Of a stretch of DNA of 64,000 bases, positions 37,793-46,677 are shown one piece after another (position 1 is the stretch's first letter; the number at the start of each line of letters is the position of its first letter). The notes under the pieces were generated by a model. That model did not search any database. It was not told the DNA's origin and worked only from the letters and a program-made list of their open reading frames with translations. Source of the DNA: Silvimonas iriomotensis (GTDB taxonomy: Bacteria > Pseudomonadota > Gammaproteobacteria > Burkholderiales > Chitinibacteraceae). The position numbers and the translations under genes are program-made. Location: assembly GCF_014645535.1 (NCBI RefSeq), contig NZ_BMLX01000002.1, forward strand, positions 372,001 to 436,000, read 5' to 3'.

Positions 37793-38977
37793 TTATCGTA
37801 CCTGAACATTAGTTGCGTCGCGACAAGCTGGCAACCGGATCGTAAATACACTGCCCTGACCTGTCGCGGATTGCACTTCGATTTCACCGTGCCAGTAATT
37901 GATGAGATTACGCACAATGGCAAGGCCAAGCCCCGTGCCTTCCTTGCGGGTAGTGAAAAACGGCTCGAACAGGCGGGCCTGAACCTGGGGCGCCATACCG
38001 CACCCTTGATCCACCACTCTTAAAATGGCGGTGCCTCCCGCAAGTTCAAGCGTCAATCCGACTTCTGCATTGTCTTCTGACGCGAGCATCGCATTGTCCA
38101 GAAGATTGAGGATCACGCCAAGTAATTCCTTGCGATTGGCCAGAATGAGGATTTCATCATCAGGCAGCATTAGCGAAAGCCTGAGCCCCCGCATTTCTAG
38201 CTGAGGCTGCAAGGTCTGGGCGGCCTCTTGCGCAGTGCCCACCAGATCAACGGCGTCCAGCGACATGTCCTGCCCGCGTACAAAACGCAACATGTTCTGG
38301 ATCAGGGTTTCCAGGTGGCGCAAACGCGCCGTGGTTTTTTCACTGAATTTGATGCGATCGGTGTCGGCCAGTTCCGGCCGGGACAGATGACCGGCATACA
38401 ACAGCGCCGTCGCCAGCGGTGTGCGCAATTGGTGCGCCAACCCCGCCGCCATCTCGCCCATGGAGGCCAGACGCTTGTGCTGCATGAGCGATTGCTCCAT
38501 TTCCCAGCTTTCTGTCAGGTCATGCACCAGCAAGATGCGGGTTGATTCTTCAGGCATGTCGCTTTCGACTATGCTGAGTCTCAACGCACCCTGCGGGCGC
38601 GGGTAAACCCAGATATCGGTCATGGGCGCCAGTTGCAGCTGGGTACCCTGAAACTTTAACCAGCTATCGCCCACGGCCAATGGCGCCAATAATTGGGACG
38701 CGGCCGGATTAAGCGCAGCCACCATTCCGTTGGCATCAAGTTCGATGACGCCTGCGGGTAATCTGGCCAGCAAGTGAGCAAGTCGACGGGACAGCGCAGC
38801 TTTTTCTTCCAGCTCGCGGCGCAGATTCCCGTTGGCAATTTCAAGTTGCGTTGTAAGAAACTCAACCTGTTGTTGCAAATCGGCATAAGCGTCGGTCAAT
38901 TGTCTTGACGCTGCAGTAAAAAGAGAAAAAGCCTCCTCCAGCTCACGTGGATTCATGCTGGCACTTTCATCCGGCAT
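37793..38977 (-). CDS. fleS: flagellar sensor histidine kinase FleS/FlrB
   Basis: This 394-residue soluble kinase has an N-terminal coiled coil (about 10-75), a PAS domain (GVIELDANGMVAALNPAAS), the H-box GLAHQLRTPLATALLYAGHL, and an ATPase with LLDNAMLAS, DQGCGMAP and GTGLGLAI. It lacks membrane segments, as FleS/FlrB do, and would phosphorylate FleR. RBS AAGGAG lies 8 bases before the ATG at 38977. It is divergent from the cheV operon and first in the run that leads to fleR and fliE-J. Confidence 0.92.
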   Translation of the reverse strand: MPDESASMNPRELEEAFSLFTAASRQLTDAYADLQQQVEFLTTQLEIANGNLRRELEEKAALSRRLAHLLARLPAGVIELDANGMVAALNPAASQLLAPLAVGDSWLKFQGTQLQLAPMTDIWVYPRPQGALRLSIVESDMPEESTRILLVHDLTESWEMEQSLMQHKRLASMGEMAAGLAHQLRTPLATALLYAGHLSRPELADTDRIKFSEKTTARLRHLETLIQNMLRFVRGQDMSLDAVDLVGTAQEAAQTLQPQLEMRGLRLSLMLPDDEILILANRKELLGVILNLLDNAMLASEDNAEVGLTLELAGGTAILRVVDQGCGMAPQVQARLFEPFFTTRKEGTGLGLAIVRNLINYWHGEIEVQSATGQGSVFTIRLPACRDATNVQVR

Positions 38978-39010
38978 TGCTGCCACTCCTTGTTGAATGC
39001 TGGCGTTTCT

Positions 39011-39016
39011 ATTATA
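39011..39016 (-). promoter_or_regulatory. possible -10 box (TATAAT) for fleS
   Basis: A perfect TATAAT on the minus strand lies 34 bases before the fleS start. No good -35 is seen at 16-18 bases, so an activator may be needed. Confidence 0.35.
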
Positions 39017-39059
39017 AATGTCATAAGCATGCGCTACTTTAGTAATGCAAATACGCAAC

Positions 39060-39086
39060 TAAAGATTTTTAGTGCTTTACCGATAA
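39060..39086 (+). promoter_or_regulatory. sigma-28 (FliA) promoter of the cheV-cheV-cheY-cheZ-cheA run
   Basis: TAAAGATT-N11-ACCGATAA matches the flagellar sigma-28 consensus TAAAGTTT-N11-GCCGATAA at 13 of 16 positions with exact spacing. The start of transcription would be near 39093, giving a leader of about 105 bases to the GTG at 39198. Confidence 0.85.
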
Positions 39087-39127
39087 GGGGGAAGCGCTAC
39101 ACTTCCCTTTATCGATAGCAATCTGCG

Positions 39128-39145
39128 AAGGCTTTCTGAAGCCTT
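39128..39145 (+). other. leader hairpin upstream of cheV
   Basis: AAGGCTT-TCTG-AAGCCTT is a 7-bp stem inside the predicted leader of the sigma-28 transcript. There is no T run, so it is not a terminator. It may affect stability or translation. Confidence 0.4.
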
Positions 39146-39197
39146 TGGATTTACTTACAAATAATGGCAGAATTTATGCTTTATCCTGGAGTCCACT

Positions 39198-40157
39198 GTG
39201 TCTGACTTATTCAAGAATATCGACGCGCGCACCAAGCTGGCCGGGACGAACAAGCTGGAAATTCTGCTGTTTACCCTCGGTGAGGACCAACGCTCTGGCC
39301 GCCGCGAACACTTTGGTATCAACGTGTTCAAGGTGCGCGAGGTCATGCGCACACCGGAAATCACCCACGCGCCGGAAACGCCGGCCAATGTCGAAGGCAT
39401 GGTCAGCCTGCGTGGTGTGCTGGTGCCGGTCATTGATCTGGCCAAGTACGCGGGCATTGTCACCGCCAACCGCCCGGAAATCATGATCGTATCGGAATAC
39501 AACGGTCATACCCAGGGTTTCCTGGTTGAGGCGGTCGACACCATTTTGCGCCTCGACTGGACGTCCATGCGCGTGCCGCCCGATATGCTGAGCCATCAGA
39601 TGAGCGGTCTGGTGACGGCCGTGACCGAACTGGATAGCGGCAAGCTGGTGATGATGCTGGATGTGGAAAAAGTGCTGGCTGAAGCACTGCAGACCGACCT
39701 CACCATTGATTCTGAAACCGTGATTCGCGACACCAAGTTTGCCGAGAAGCGCGTGTTTTATGCAGATGACTCAGCCGTGGCCCGCCGTCAGATTGAGCTG
39801 ACACTGGATGCCATGGGCCTGAAACACCAGAGTGCGGTGAATGGCCGCCGTGCCTGGGACGATTTGCAGCGCCTTGCCCGTTCGGCGGAAATTCAGGGCC
39901 GACCGGTGCGCGATTTCGTGCAACTGATCCTCACCGACGTGGAAATGCCGGAGATGGACGGTTACATGCTCACCCGCATGGTGAAAACAGATGTTCGTTT
40001 TGCCGGTATTCCCGTTTTGATGCACTCGTCGTTGTCTGGCACTTCCAACCAGAAACTCGGCCAGTCGGTCGGGGTAGATGGTTATGTGTCCAAGTTCGAA
40101 CCGCACAAGCTGTCGCAGGCAATCGCCAATTATCTGCTTGAAGCACAAACGGCCTGA
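39198..40157 (+). CDS. cheV: chemotaxis coupling protein CheV (first copy)
   Basis: This 319-residue CheV has a CheW-like coupling domain (about 20-165; FGINVFKVREVMRTP, GMVSLRGVLVPVIDLAKY) fused to a receiver (about 185-315; DD in VFYADDSAVARRQIE, phospho-Asp in LILTDVEMPEMDG). CheV couples receptors to CheA and is a phosphate sink. It starts at GTG with TGGAG upstream. It is followed after 23 bases by a second CheV. Compared with that copy, it has an extra GEDQRSGRREH loop near residue 30. Confidence 0.95.
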   Translation: MSDLFKNIDARTKLAGTNKLEILLFTLGEDQRSGRREHFGINVFKVREVMRTPEITHAPETPANVEGMVSLRGVLVPVIDLAKYAGIVTANRPEIMIVSEYNGHTQGFLVEAVDTILRLDWTSMRVPPDMLSHQMSGLVTAVTELDSGKLVMMLDVEKVLAEALQTDLTIDSETVIRDTKFAEKRVFYADDSAVARRQIELTLDAMGLKHQSAVNGRRAWDDLQRLARSAEIQGRPVRDFVQLILTDVEMPEMDGYMLTRMVKTDVRFAGIPVLMHSSLSGTSNQKLGQSVGVDGYVSKFEPHKLSQAIANYLLEAQTA

Positions 40158-40180
40158 ACAACCGGCAGAGGTACAACACA

Positions 40181-41131
40181 GTGAACATTATCGAAGCGCA
40201 GGCCAATCTGCTGGACAACATTGACGCCCGTACACGCCTGGCGGGCTCCAACAAGATGGAAATCCTGCTGTTCTCTCTGGGAACGCGGGAAATCTTCGGC
40301 ATCAACGTTTTCAAGGTGCGTGAAGTCTCGCAAACCCCCAAGATCACCCGCACGCCAAACATGCCGGCAGGGGTCGAGGGCGTGATTTCGTTGCGCGGCA
40401 ACATCATTCCGGTGATTTCGCTGTCGCAATTCATGTCCGGCACGCAGCCCAAGCTGGAGATCAAGAACTCGACCATGATCGTGACCGAGTTCTCCAAGCA
40501 CACGCAGGCGTTTCTGGTGCATGAAGTAGACCGCATCATCCGCGTGGACTGGGACAAGGTGCGCGCGCCCGAATCCATGCTCTCGGGCAGCCAGGCGCTG
40601 ATTACGGCGCTGACCGAATTGCCGGACGGCAAGCTCGTCTCGATCCTGGACGTGGAACAGATTCTCTCGGGCGTGCTGGGCGAGCCGGATATTCCGGACC
40701 TGCCCTCCACCACCGTCAGCCCGGATGCCTACACCTTCTTTGCCGATGACTCGATGGTGGCACGCAAGGAAATCGTCGGCGTGCTCGACAAGCTGGGCAT
40801 CAAGTACCATCAGGCCAACAACGGCAAGGAAGCGTGGGACAAGCTGCAGAACCTGGCGCAGCGTGCCACCCATGACAACGAGCCGCTGAGCACCAAACTC
40901 AAGCTGATCCTGGTGGATGCCGAAATGCCGGAAATGGATGGCTACGTGCTGACCCGCCATATCAAGTCGGATCGCCGCTTTGAGGGCATTCCGGTGGTCA
41001 TGCACTCGTCGCTGTCATCGCACGCCAACCGGGCCATGGGCGCGAGTGTGGGGGTGGATGCCTATGTGGCCAAGTTTGACCCGGTGGTGCTGGCCGATAC
41101 CGTCATGCCGTACATTACCGATCGCGGCTAA
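40181..41131 (+). CDS. cheV: chemotaxis coupling protein CheV (second copy)
   Basis: This 316-residue paralogue of the upstream gene has the same CheW-receiver layout: FGINVFKVREVSQTPKITRT, GVISLRGNIIPVISLSQFM, receiver with FFADDSMVARKEI, and phospho-Asp in LILVDAEMPEMDG. The start is GTG with AGAGG upstream. The two copies are clearly homologous but well diverged, so the duplication is old. They may serve different receptor sets. Confidence 0.95.
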   Translation: MNIIEAQANLLDNIDARTRLAGSNKMEILLFSLGTREIFGINVFKVREVSQTPKITRTPNMPAGVEGVISLRGNIIPVISLSQFMSGTQPKLEIKNSTMIVTEFSKHTQAFLVHEVDRIIRVDWDKVRAPESMLSGSQALITALTELPDGKLVSILDVEQILSGVLGEPDIPDLPSTTVSPDAYTFFADDSMVARKEIVGVLDKLGIKYHQANNGKEAWDKLQNLAQRATHDNEPLSTKLKLILVDAEMPEMDGYVLTRHIKSDRRFEGIPVVMHSSLSSHANRAMGASVGVDAYVAKFDPVVLADTVMPYITDRG

Positions 41132-41321
41132 GACCGGCCCGACGGTCATGAAACGCATGACAAGCACCGGATAAAAGACTGGGCAGGTTGAGTGCGCTCG
41201 CCTGCCTTGTCAGTGTTTGAAACCCTTGATTTTGCCTGGCCTGTAAAGCTGTCCTGACCCAGGTTCTGTTTTGTACAACTGGATTGGCGCTGTCCAAATG
41301 CGCCCCGACGGAGTGAACTGT

Positions 41322-41711
41322 ATGCCGGATAACAATATGCGCTTTCTGGTCGTGGATGATTTCTCCACGATGCGCCGGATCGTGCGCAATCTGCTCAAGG
41401 AGCTCGGCTTTTCCAACGTGGAAGAAGCAGAGGATGGGCAAATCGCCTTGCACAAATTGCAGAACTCGACTTACGACTTTGTCGTGACTGACTGGAACAT
41501 GCCCAACATGACCGGTCTGGAGCTGCTGCAAAACGTTCGCGCAAATGCCCAACTGAAACATTTGCCGGTCTTGATGGTGACGGCCGAGGCCAAGAAGGAA
41601 AACATTATTGCCGCGGCCTCTGCAGGGGCATCGGGCTATATCGTCAAACCTTTTACCGCAGCCACGCTGGACGAAAAGCTCAAGAAGATTTTCGCCACCA
41701 TGCCTAACTGA
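41322..41711 (+). CDS. cheY: chemotaxis response regulator CheY
   Basis: This 129-residue single receiver has the acidic pocket in [16 protein letters not shown], phospho-Asp in [16 protein letters not shown], Thr in [11 protein letters not shown] and Lys in YIVKPF, all as in classical flagellar CheY. Phospho-CheY binds FliM to change rotation. The ATG at 41322 has GGAG 9 bases upstream. cheZ follows after 53 bases. Confidence 0.97.
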   Translation: MPDNNMRFLVVDDFSTMRRIVRNLLKELGFSNVEEAEDGQIALHKLQNSTYDFVVTDWNMPNMTGLELLQNVRANAQLKHLPVLMVTAEAKKENIIAAASAGASGYIVKPFTAATLDEKLKKIFATMPN

Positions 41712-41764
41712 CACCCGATCACAACTGATAACCGGCCCTGCAGCCGGAAGAAAGGAGGCTCGCT

Positions 41765-42532
41765 GTGAGCGATCAAGCCCTCAATAGTTCAGACTCGCCA
41801 GATCTGGAAGCGCTGTTCGACAGCATTGTCAGCGCCAACCGTGCGGCCGAAGAAGCCAGCCCGGCCGCCCAGCCCGTTGCTGCCGTGGCCACCGCTGCGG
41901 AAAGCCACACTCCGGCTGCGGTCGATATGGCAGAACCCGCGCGCACCATGTTCACGCAGATTGGCCAGTTGACGCGCCATCTGCATGACACCTTGCGTGA
42001 GCTGGGCCTGGACAAGTCGCTGGAAAAAGCAGCGCACCAGATTCCGGATGCACGTGACCGGTTGTCGTATATCGCGACCATGACCGAACAGGCGGCTGAG
42101 CGCACGCTCAACGCGCTGGACGACGCCAAACCGCTGCAGGACGAGATCTCCGGCACGGCACGGCAGTTGTCCAACCGCTGGAACCAGCTGTTTGCGCATG
42201 AACTGACGGTCGAAGAATTCAAGCAACTGGTGTACGCCACCCGCGCCCACCTGGAGCAGACCACCGGCAATTCTGAAAAGATCAGCAGCCAGATGCTGGA
42301 AATCATGATGGCGCAGGACTTCCAGGATCTGACCGGCCAGGTCATCAAGAAAGTGCTGGGCATGGTCAAGGAAATGGAAAGCCAGCTGCTGGAATTCCTG
42401 GTGACGTTCTCGCCGCAGGCACCGCGCGACGAAGGCCTGCTGGCAGGTCCAGTGATCAACAGCGACGGCCGCACCGACGTGGTGACCGATCAGGCACAGG
42501 TCGACGACCTGCTGGAAAGCCTGGGTTTCTGA
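41765..42532 (+). CDS. cheZ: CheY-P phosphatase CheZ
   Basis: This 255-residue, mostly helical protein has the catalytic Gln region MMAQDFQDLTGQVIKKVLGM and the C-terminal CheY-docking peptide VDDLLESLGF. It speeds dephosphorylation of CheY. The start is GTG with AAAGGAGG upstream. The Ala-rich N-terminal segment (about 20-60) is longer than in enteric CheZ. Confidence 0.96.
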   Translation: MSDQALNSSDSPDLEALFDSIVSANRAAEEASPAAQPVAAVATAAESHTPAAVDMAEPARTMFTQIGQLTRHLHDTLRELGLDKSLEKAAHQIPDARDRLSYIATMTEQAAERTLNALDDAKPLQDEISGTARQLSNRWNQLFAHELTVEEFKQLVYATRAHLEQTTGNSEKISSQMLEIMMAQDFQDLTGQVIKKVLGMVKEMESQLLEFLVTFSPQAPRDEGLLAGPVINSDGRTDVVTDQAQVDDLLESLGF

Positions 42533-42709
42533 TCTGGCAAGACGATGACTGGCGGCCGCATGCGCCAGTCATCTTGCAATGACAGGCAGTACAGGCAAGA
42601 CCCGCCTGACCCGAAGCCGATTACAGGCTAAGGTGACAATGGAACGCCGCACATGGCGTGTGTTCCGCGCGGGATGTGTGTTTTTGACTTGAAAGAAAAT
42701 GGGGCCGAA

Positions 42710-44635
42710 ATGAGCGAATTCTCGGGTATGGACGATCTGTTGCAGGATTTCCTCACCGAATCCACCGAGCTGTTGTCTGATGTGGACAGCAAGCTGGTCG
42801 AGCTGGAAAAGCGGCCCGATGACAAGCATCTGCTGAACGACATCTTCCGCGGCTTTCACACGATCAAGGGTGGTGCGGGCTTTCTGAATGTCGAAGCCAT
42901 GGTGAGCCTGTGCCACCGCACGGAAAACCTGTTCGACAAACTGCGCAACGGCGAGATGACCATGAAGCCGGAGCTCATGGATGTCATCCTTTCTGCCACC
43001 GCCACGGTGCAGGACATGTTCGTGGTCATGCAGCAAGGCCGCATGCCGCTGCCGGCCCACGCCGGCCTGCTGGCCGAACTGGATGCGGTGCTGCAGGGTG
43101 AGCTGCCCAGCCACGCGCATGCACATGCACACGCCGCCCCTGCCGTTGCAGCCCCGGCACCTGCTGCCGCACCCGCCCCGGTTTCATCGAATATCACCCC
43201 GGCGGCCGCCAATGGCGAGCCGCATTGGGATGCCCTTTACAACGCCCTGCTGGGCACCGACGCCGCACCGGCGCCGGCTGCCGCGGCTGAAGGCACTTAC
43301 GTTCCGCAGCAAGAAGTCGTGATTGAAGATCTCCCCGCAGTTCAGGCCGCCCCGGTCCGCAGCAATGCACCGGCCGCCAAAGCCCCGGTGCAGCAGGCCG
43401 CTGTTGCGCCGGTGACCCAGGAAACCACCATCCGTATCGATACCGTGCGGCTGGATCAGGTGCTGAACCTGTCCGGCGAAATCGGTCTGACCAAGAACCG
43501 TCTGACCACGCTGCGTACCGACATCATGGCCGGCAAGATGGACAACGCCACGCTCAAGGCGCTGGACGAGGCCATCAGCCAGCTTGATCTGCTGGTGGGC
43601 GATCTGCAGAACGCGGTGATGAAGACCCGTATGCAGCCGATTGGCCGTCTGTTCCAGAAGTACCCGCGTCTGGCCCGCGATCTGGCCCGCCAGCTGGGCA
43701 AGGATGTCGACCTGGTGCTGACCGGCGAGGAAACCGAGCTCGACAAGACCATGCTGGAAGACCTGAACGACCCGCTGGTCCACCTGGTGCGAAATGCAGT
43801 GGATCACGGTGTCGAAACCGTGGCCGAACGCGTGGCCGCCGGCAAGTCGCCGCAAGCGACGGTGGAATTGTCTGCCGTACAGGTGGGCGATCATATCCAG
43901 ATCGAAATTACCGATGACGGCCGTGGCATGCGCCCGGACGTGATCCGCAAGAAGGCACTGGAAAAAGGCTTGATCGACGTCGAAACCGCCAACAGTCTCG
44001 ACGACAAGCAGTGTCTGCAACTGATTTTCATGCCGGGTTTCTCCACCAAGGACCAGATTTCCAGCATCTCTGGCCGCGGCGTAGGCATGGATGTGGTCAA
44101 GACCAATATCCAGAAACTCAACGGCCGCATTGATATCCAGTCGGTGGTCGGTGAAGGTTCGCGCTTTACCATTACCCTGCCGCTGACGCTGGCCATTCTG
44201 CCGGTGCTGGTGGTCCGCGTCTGTGACCAGCCGTTTGCCGTGCCGCTGGCCATGGTGCGCGAGATCATCCCGATCCGCGCCGATCAGGTTCAGGAAGTGT
44301 CCGGCCGCGCCACCATTGTGGTGCGCGACGAAATCCTGCCGGTCAAGTCGCTGGCGCGCCTGCTTGGCTGGGCAGAAACGGAGGTACCGTCGTTCGGCGT
44401 CCTGATGACGTCGGCCGAGCATTCGTTCATTCTCGCCGTAGACAGCTTTGTCGGTCGTGATGACGTGGTCATCAAACCACTGCAGAATATCCACCCACAC
44501 GGCGTGGCAGGTGCTACCTTGTCAGGTGATGGCTCTGTCGTGCTGGTGCTGGACATGGAAGACCTGCTGCATTCGACCTCGTCGGACAACGCGGCAGTCA
44601 GAAGCGCGCATTTCACCGAACAACTGGCTGCGTAA
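42710..44635 (+). CDS. cheA: chemotaxis histidine kinase CheA
   Basis: This 641-residue CheA has P1 with phospho-His in FHTIKGGAGFLN (about residue 48), a long Ala/Pro linker containing SHAHAHAHAAP, dimerisation domain P3 (LDQVLNLSGEIGLTKNRL), ATPase P4 (HLVRNAVDHGVE, DDGRGM, GRGVGMDVVK) and the CheW-like P5. I see no CheY-binding P2 domain in the linker. The start at 42710 (MSEFSGMDDLL) keeps the canonical P1; the frame opens at 42653 but the ribosome site there is not better. cheW, cheR and cheD are not nearby. Confidence 0.96.
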   Translation: MSEFSGMDDLLQDFLTESTELLSDVDSKLVELEKRPDDKHLLNDIFRGFHTIKGGAGFLNVEAMVSLCHRTENLFDKLRNGEMTMKPELMDVILSATATVQDMFVVMQQGRMPLPAHAGLLAELDAVLQGELPSHAHAHAHAAPAVAAPAPAAAPAPVSSNITPAAANGEPHWDALYNALLGTDAAPAPAAAAEGTYVPQQEVVIEDLPAVQAAPVRSNAPAAKAPVQQAAVAPVTQETTIRIDTVRLDQVLNLSGEIGLTKNRLTTLRTDIMAGKMDNATLKALDEAISQLDLLVGDLQNAVMKTRMQPIGRLFQKYPRLARDLARQLGKDVDLVLTGEETELDKTMLEDLNDPLVHLVRNAVDHGVETVAERVAAGKSPQATVELSAVQVGDHIQIEITDDGRGMRPDVIRKKALEKGLIDVETANSLDDKQCLQLIFMPGFSTKDQISSISGRGVGMDVVKTNIQKLNGRIDIQSVVGEGSRFTITLPLTLAILPVLVVRVCDQPFAVPLAMVREIIPIRADQVQEVSGRATIVVRDEILPVKSLARLLGWAETEVPSFGVLMTSAEHSFILAVDSFVGRDDVVIKPLQNIHPHGVAGATLSGDGSVVLVLDMEDLLHSTSSDNAAVRSAHFTEQLAA

Positions 44636-44705
44636 TCGCCGTTGGCGCGCTAATATGCGCAGCTTGTCGGGCGCTGGACCAAACCACGGCTAAATCAGAC
44701 TTTAC

Positions 44706-44714
44706 TGATATAAT
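44706..44714 (+). promoter_or_regulatory. extended -10 promoter of the EAL-HDOD gene
   Basis: TGA-TATAAT forms an extended -10 element 36 bases before the ATG at 44750. No matching -35 is obvious. It suggests independent transcription from cheA. Confidence 0.5.
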
Positions 44715-44749
44715 TCGCTGCGCCTGTATGCAGCCCTAGAGAACATGAA

Positions 44750-45970
44750 ATGACGCAAGATCACGCCTTTATCGGCCGCCAACCTATCCTGAACCGACAG
44801 CAGCAGATCATCGGTTACGAACTGCTGTTCCGGTTGAACAAGGAAGCGCTCACGGCCGAGTTCTCCAGCGACATGCAAGCGGGCACCAATGTGCTGGTCA
44901 ACACCATTTCCAACATGGGCACCGACTGGCTGGTCGGTAGCAAGCTGGCGTTTATCAACGTCGCTGAATCCATGCTGGAAAGCAACTTCCTGGAACTGCT
45001 GCAGCCCCAACGCGTGGTGCTGGAAGTGCTGGAGACCACCACGGCTACGCCCGAACTGCTGGCCCGCGTGAAAGAATTGCGCAGCCAGGGTTTCGGCATT
45101 GCGCTCGATGACTTCGAACTCTCGCCGCAAACCGCGCCGTTCCTTGAGTTTGCCAATTACATCAAGCTGGACGTTCAGGCCCTGGGCATGGAACGCCTGC
45201 CGGAAATCTCCAAGGCACTGCGCAAGTATCCGGTGCTGCAGATTGCCGAGAAGGTCGAGACCAAGGAAGAGTTCCGCAAGTGTATGGACATTGGTTTTGA
45301 TGCGTTCCAGGGCTATTACTTTGCCCATCCGGAAACGCTGTCGGCCAAGGTCATCAACCCGAATTACGCCAACATCCTTAACCTGCTGAACATGCTGCGC
45401 AACAACGCAGAGATCCGCGACATTGAAAACGCCCTCAAGCGTGATGTCGCCCTCTCGTTCAAGCTGCTGCGCTATATCAACAGCGTGGGTTTTGGCCTGT
45501 CGTGTGAAATCCAGTCGTTCCGCCACGCCGTGACCATTCTGGGTTACCAGAAGCTCTATCGCTGGCTGACACTGTTGCTGGTCACTGCCAGCACCGAGGC
45601 CGGCTCGCCGCCTGCCCTGCTCAAGACCGCCGTCACCCGCGGCCGCCTGGTAGAATTGCTGGGCAGCCATTTGCTGGATGGCCAGGATCGCGACAATCTG
45701 TTTATCGTCGGCATTTTCTCTTTGCTTGATGTGCTGCTGGACATGCCGATGGACCGCGTGCTCGAAACGCTGATCCTGCCGGAAAGCATTGCCGATGCCC
45801 TGACCGAGCGCTCCGGCATCTATGGCCCGTTCCTGGAACTGGCCGAAGCCTGCGAAGACCCGGACATGTCGGAAGTGCCGCGTCTGTGCGACCAGTTGCA
45901 ACTGACACCGGACATGCTCAACCGCGCACATGGCCAGTCGCTGTTGTGGGTGGAAGAACTGGGTCTGTAA
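44750..45970 (+). CDS. EAL-HDOD (YuxH-type) signalling protein with altered EAL motif
   Basis: This 406-residue cytoplasmic protein has an N-terminal EAL-like domain (1-200) followed by an HDOD domain (about 205-400; DVALSFKLLRYINS, HAVTILGYQKLYRWLTLLL). The EAL signature is changed to YELLFR and EGVE to EKVE, although DDF (IALDDFEL), the Asn (FINVAES) and FQGYYFAHP are kept. Members of this class usually do not hydrolyse c-di-GMP and instead act in motility, biofilm or chemotaxis signalling. It follows cheA by 114 bases with its own -10 element. Confidence 0.92.
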   Translation: MTQDHAFIGRQPILNRQQQIIGYELLFRLNKEALTAEFSSDMQAGTNVLVNTISNMGTDWLVGSKLAFINVAESMLESNFLELLQPQRVVLEVLETTTATPELLARVKELRSQGFGIALDDFELSPQTAPFLEFANYIKLDVQALGMERLPEISKALRKYPVLQIAEKVETKEEFRKCMDIGFDAFQGYYFAHPETLSAKVINPNYANILNLLNMLRNNAEIRDIENALKRDVALSFKLLRYINSVGFGLSCEIQSFRHAVTILGYQKLYRWLTLLLVTASTEAGSPPALLKTAVTRGRLVELLGSHLLDGQDRDNLFIVGIFSLLDVLLDMPMDRVLETLILPESIADALTERSGIYGPFLELAEACEDPDMSEVPRLCDQLQLTPDMLNRAHGQSLLWVEELGL

Positions 45971-45990
45971 TCACTGACCGCTGTCCGCCA

Positions 45991-46028
45991 AAAACAAAAA
46001 ACCCGTCTGCTGACGGGTTTTTTGTTTT
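45991..46028. terminator. strong bidirectional terminator
   Basis: A 17-bp perfect stem (arms 45991-46007 and 46012-46028), core ACCCGTC-TGCT-GACGGGT, is flanked by A and T runs. It ends both the EAL-HDOD gene and the convergent lipoprotein gene. Confidence 0.93.
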
Positions 46029-46056
46029 CCGGTGCCTGACTGAATGAATGAACGAA

Positions 46057-46677
46057 TCAGTTGGCAACCGGGCTGGGTTCCAGCACGCGCCAGCCCTGGC
46101 CACGGCTCTCGATTTCCAGCGAATGCTGTTCTTTGCCCTGGTTATCCAGCAGCGTTGCAAACTTGGGATATTGCTGGCGGATGGCGTCATCCTTGGCCCA
46201 GTCGGCCACGCCATCGAGCTTGGTGGTAAACACCACCTTGTCGCGGCTGTAGTTGTCTGCGGTTTCTTCAACCGTATTGCTGACCACCTTGTCCACTTCC
46301 GGCGTGCCGCTGCAGAATCCCGGCGGCGTATTGCCGTCGTAGGCGTCCTTGCCCTTGTCGGTGGCGGTAAATTGCACCTGGCCGCCATCGGCCGCGCTTT
46401 CGGCAATCAGGCCCACTTTGACAAGGGCAGCCAGTTGGGCGCCATTGGGATCGGTGAGTTTGGCGTAGTCCTTGGCAACGGGCGTATTGAAGGCAATCGG
46501 CATGGACACGCAGTTTTGCTGATCGGCCTGGATAAAGTTGTTCAGCGTGTTGATGAGGTCTTTGTCATCCAGCGCCACTTTGGGGCCTTCACTGCTTTTG
46601 CCGCATGCGGCCAGCGCAAATACGGCGGCCAGCGCCACCACCGACGCCACAAGGCGTTTACCGTTTACCCGTTCCAT
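46057..46677 (-). CDS. putative lipoprotein
   Basis: This 206-residue protein has a lipoprotein signal peptide with lipobox LAAC (ALAACGKSSEG, Cys near residue 25), so it is anchored in the inner or outer membrane facing the periplasm. The mature part (KDLINTLNNFIQADQQNC ... GWRVLEP) has two Cys and is not a family I recognise with a known role. The ATG at 46677 has GGAG at 9 bases; the frame extends to a GTG at 46686. Confidence 0.8.
   Translation of the reverse strand: MERVNGKRLVASVVALAAVFALAACGKSSEGPKVALDDKDLINTLNNFIQADQQNCVSMPIAFNTPVAKDYAKLTDPNGAQLAALVKVGLIAESAADGGQVQFTATDKGKDAYDGNTPPGFCSGTPEVDKVVSNTVEETADNYSRDKVVFTTKLDGVADWAKDDAIRQQYPKFATLLDNQGKEQHSLEIESRGQGWRVLEPSPVAN

Noticed and set aside
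42617-42626. GCCGATTA upstream of cheA as a sigma-28 promoter
   Set aside because: There is no matching -35 element 11 bases upstream.
43184-44500. Minus-strand open frame of 438 codons opposite cheA
   Set aside because: CheA on the other strand has every expected motif. The antisense product is His/Arg/Gln-rich noise.
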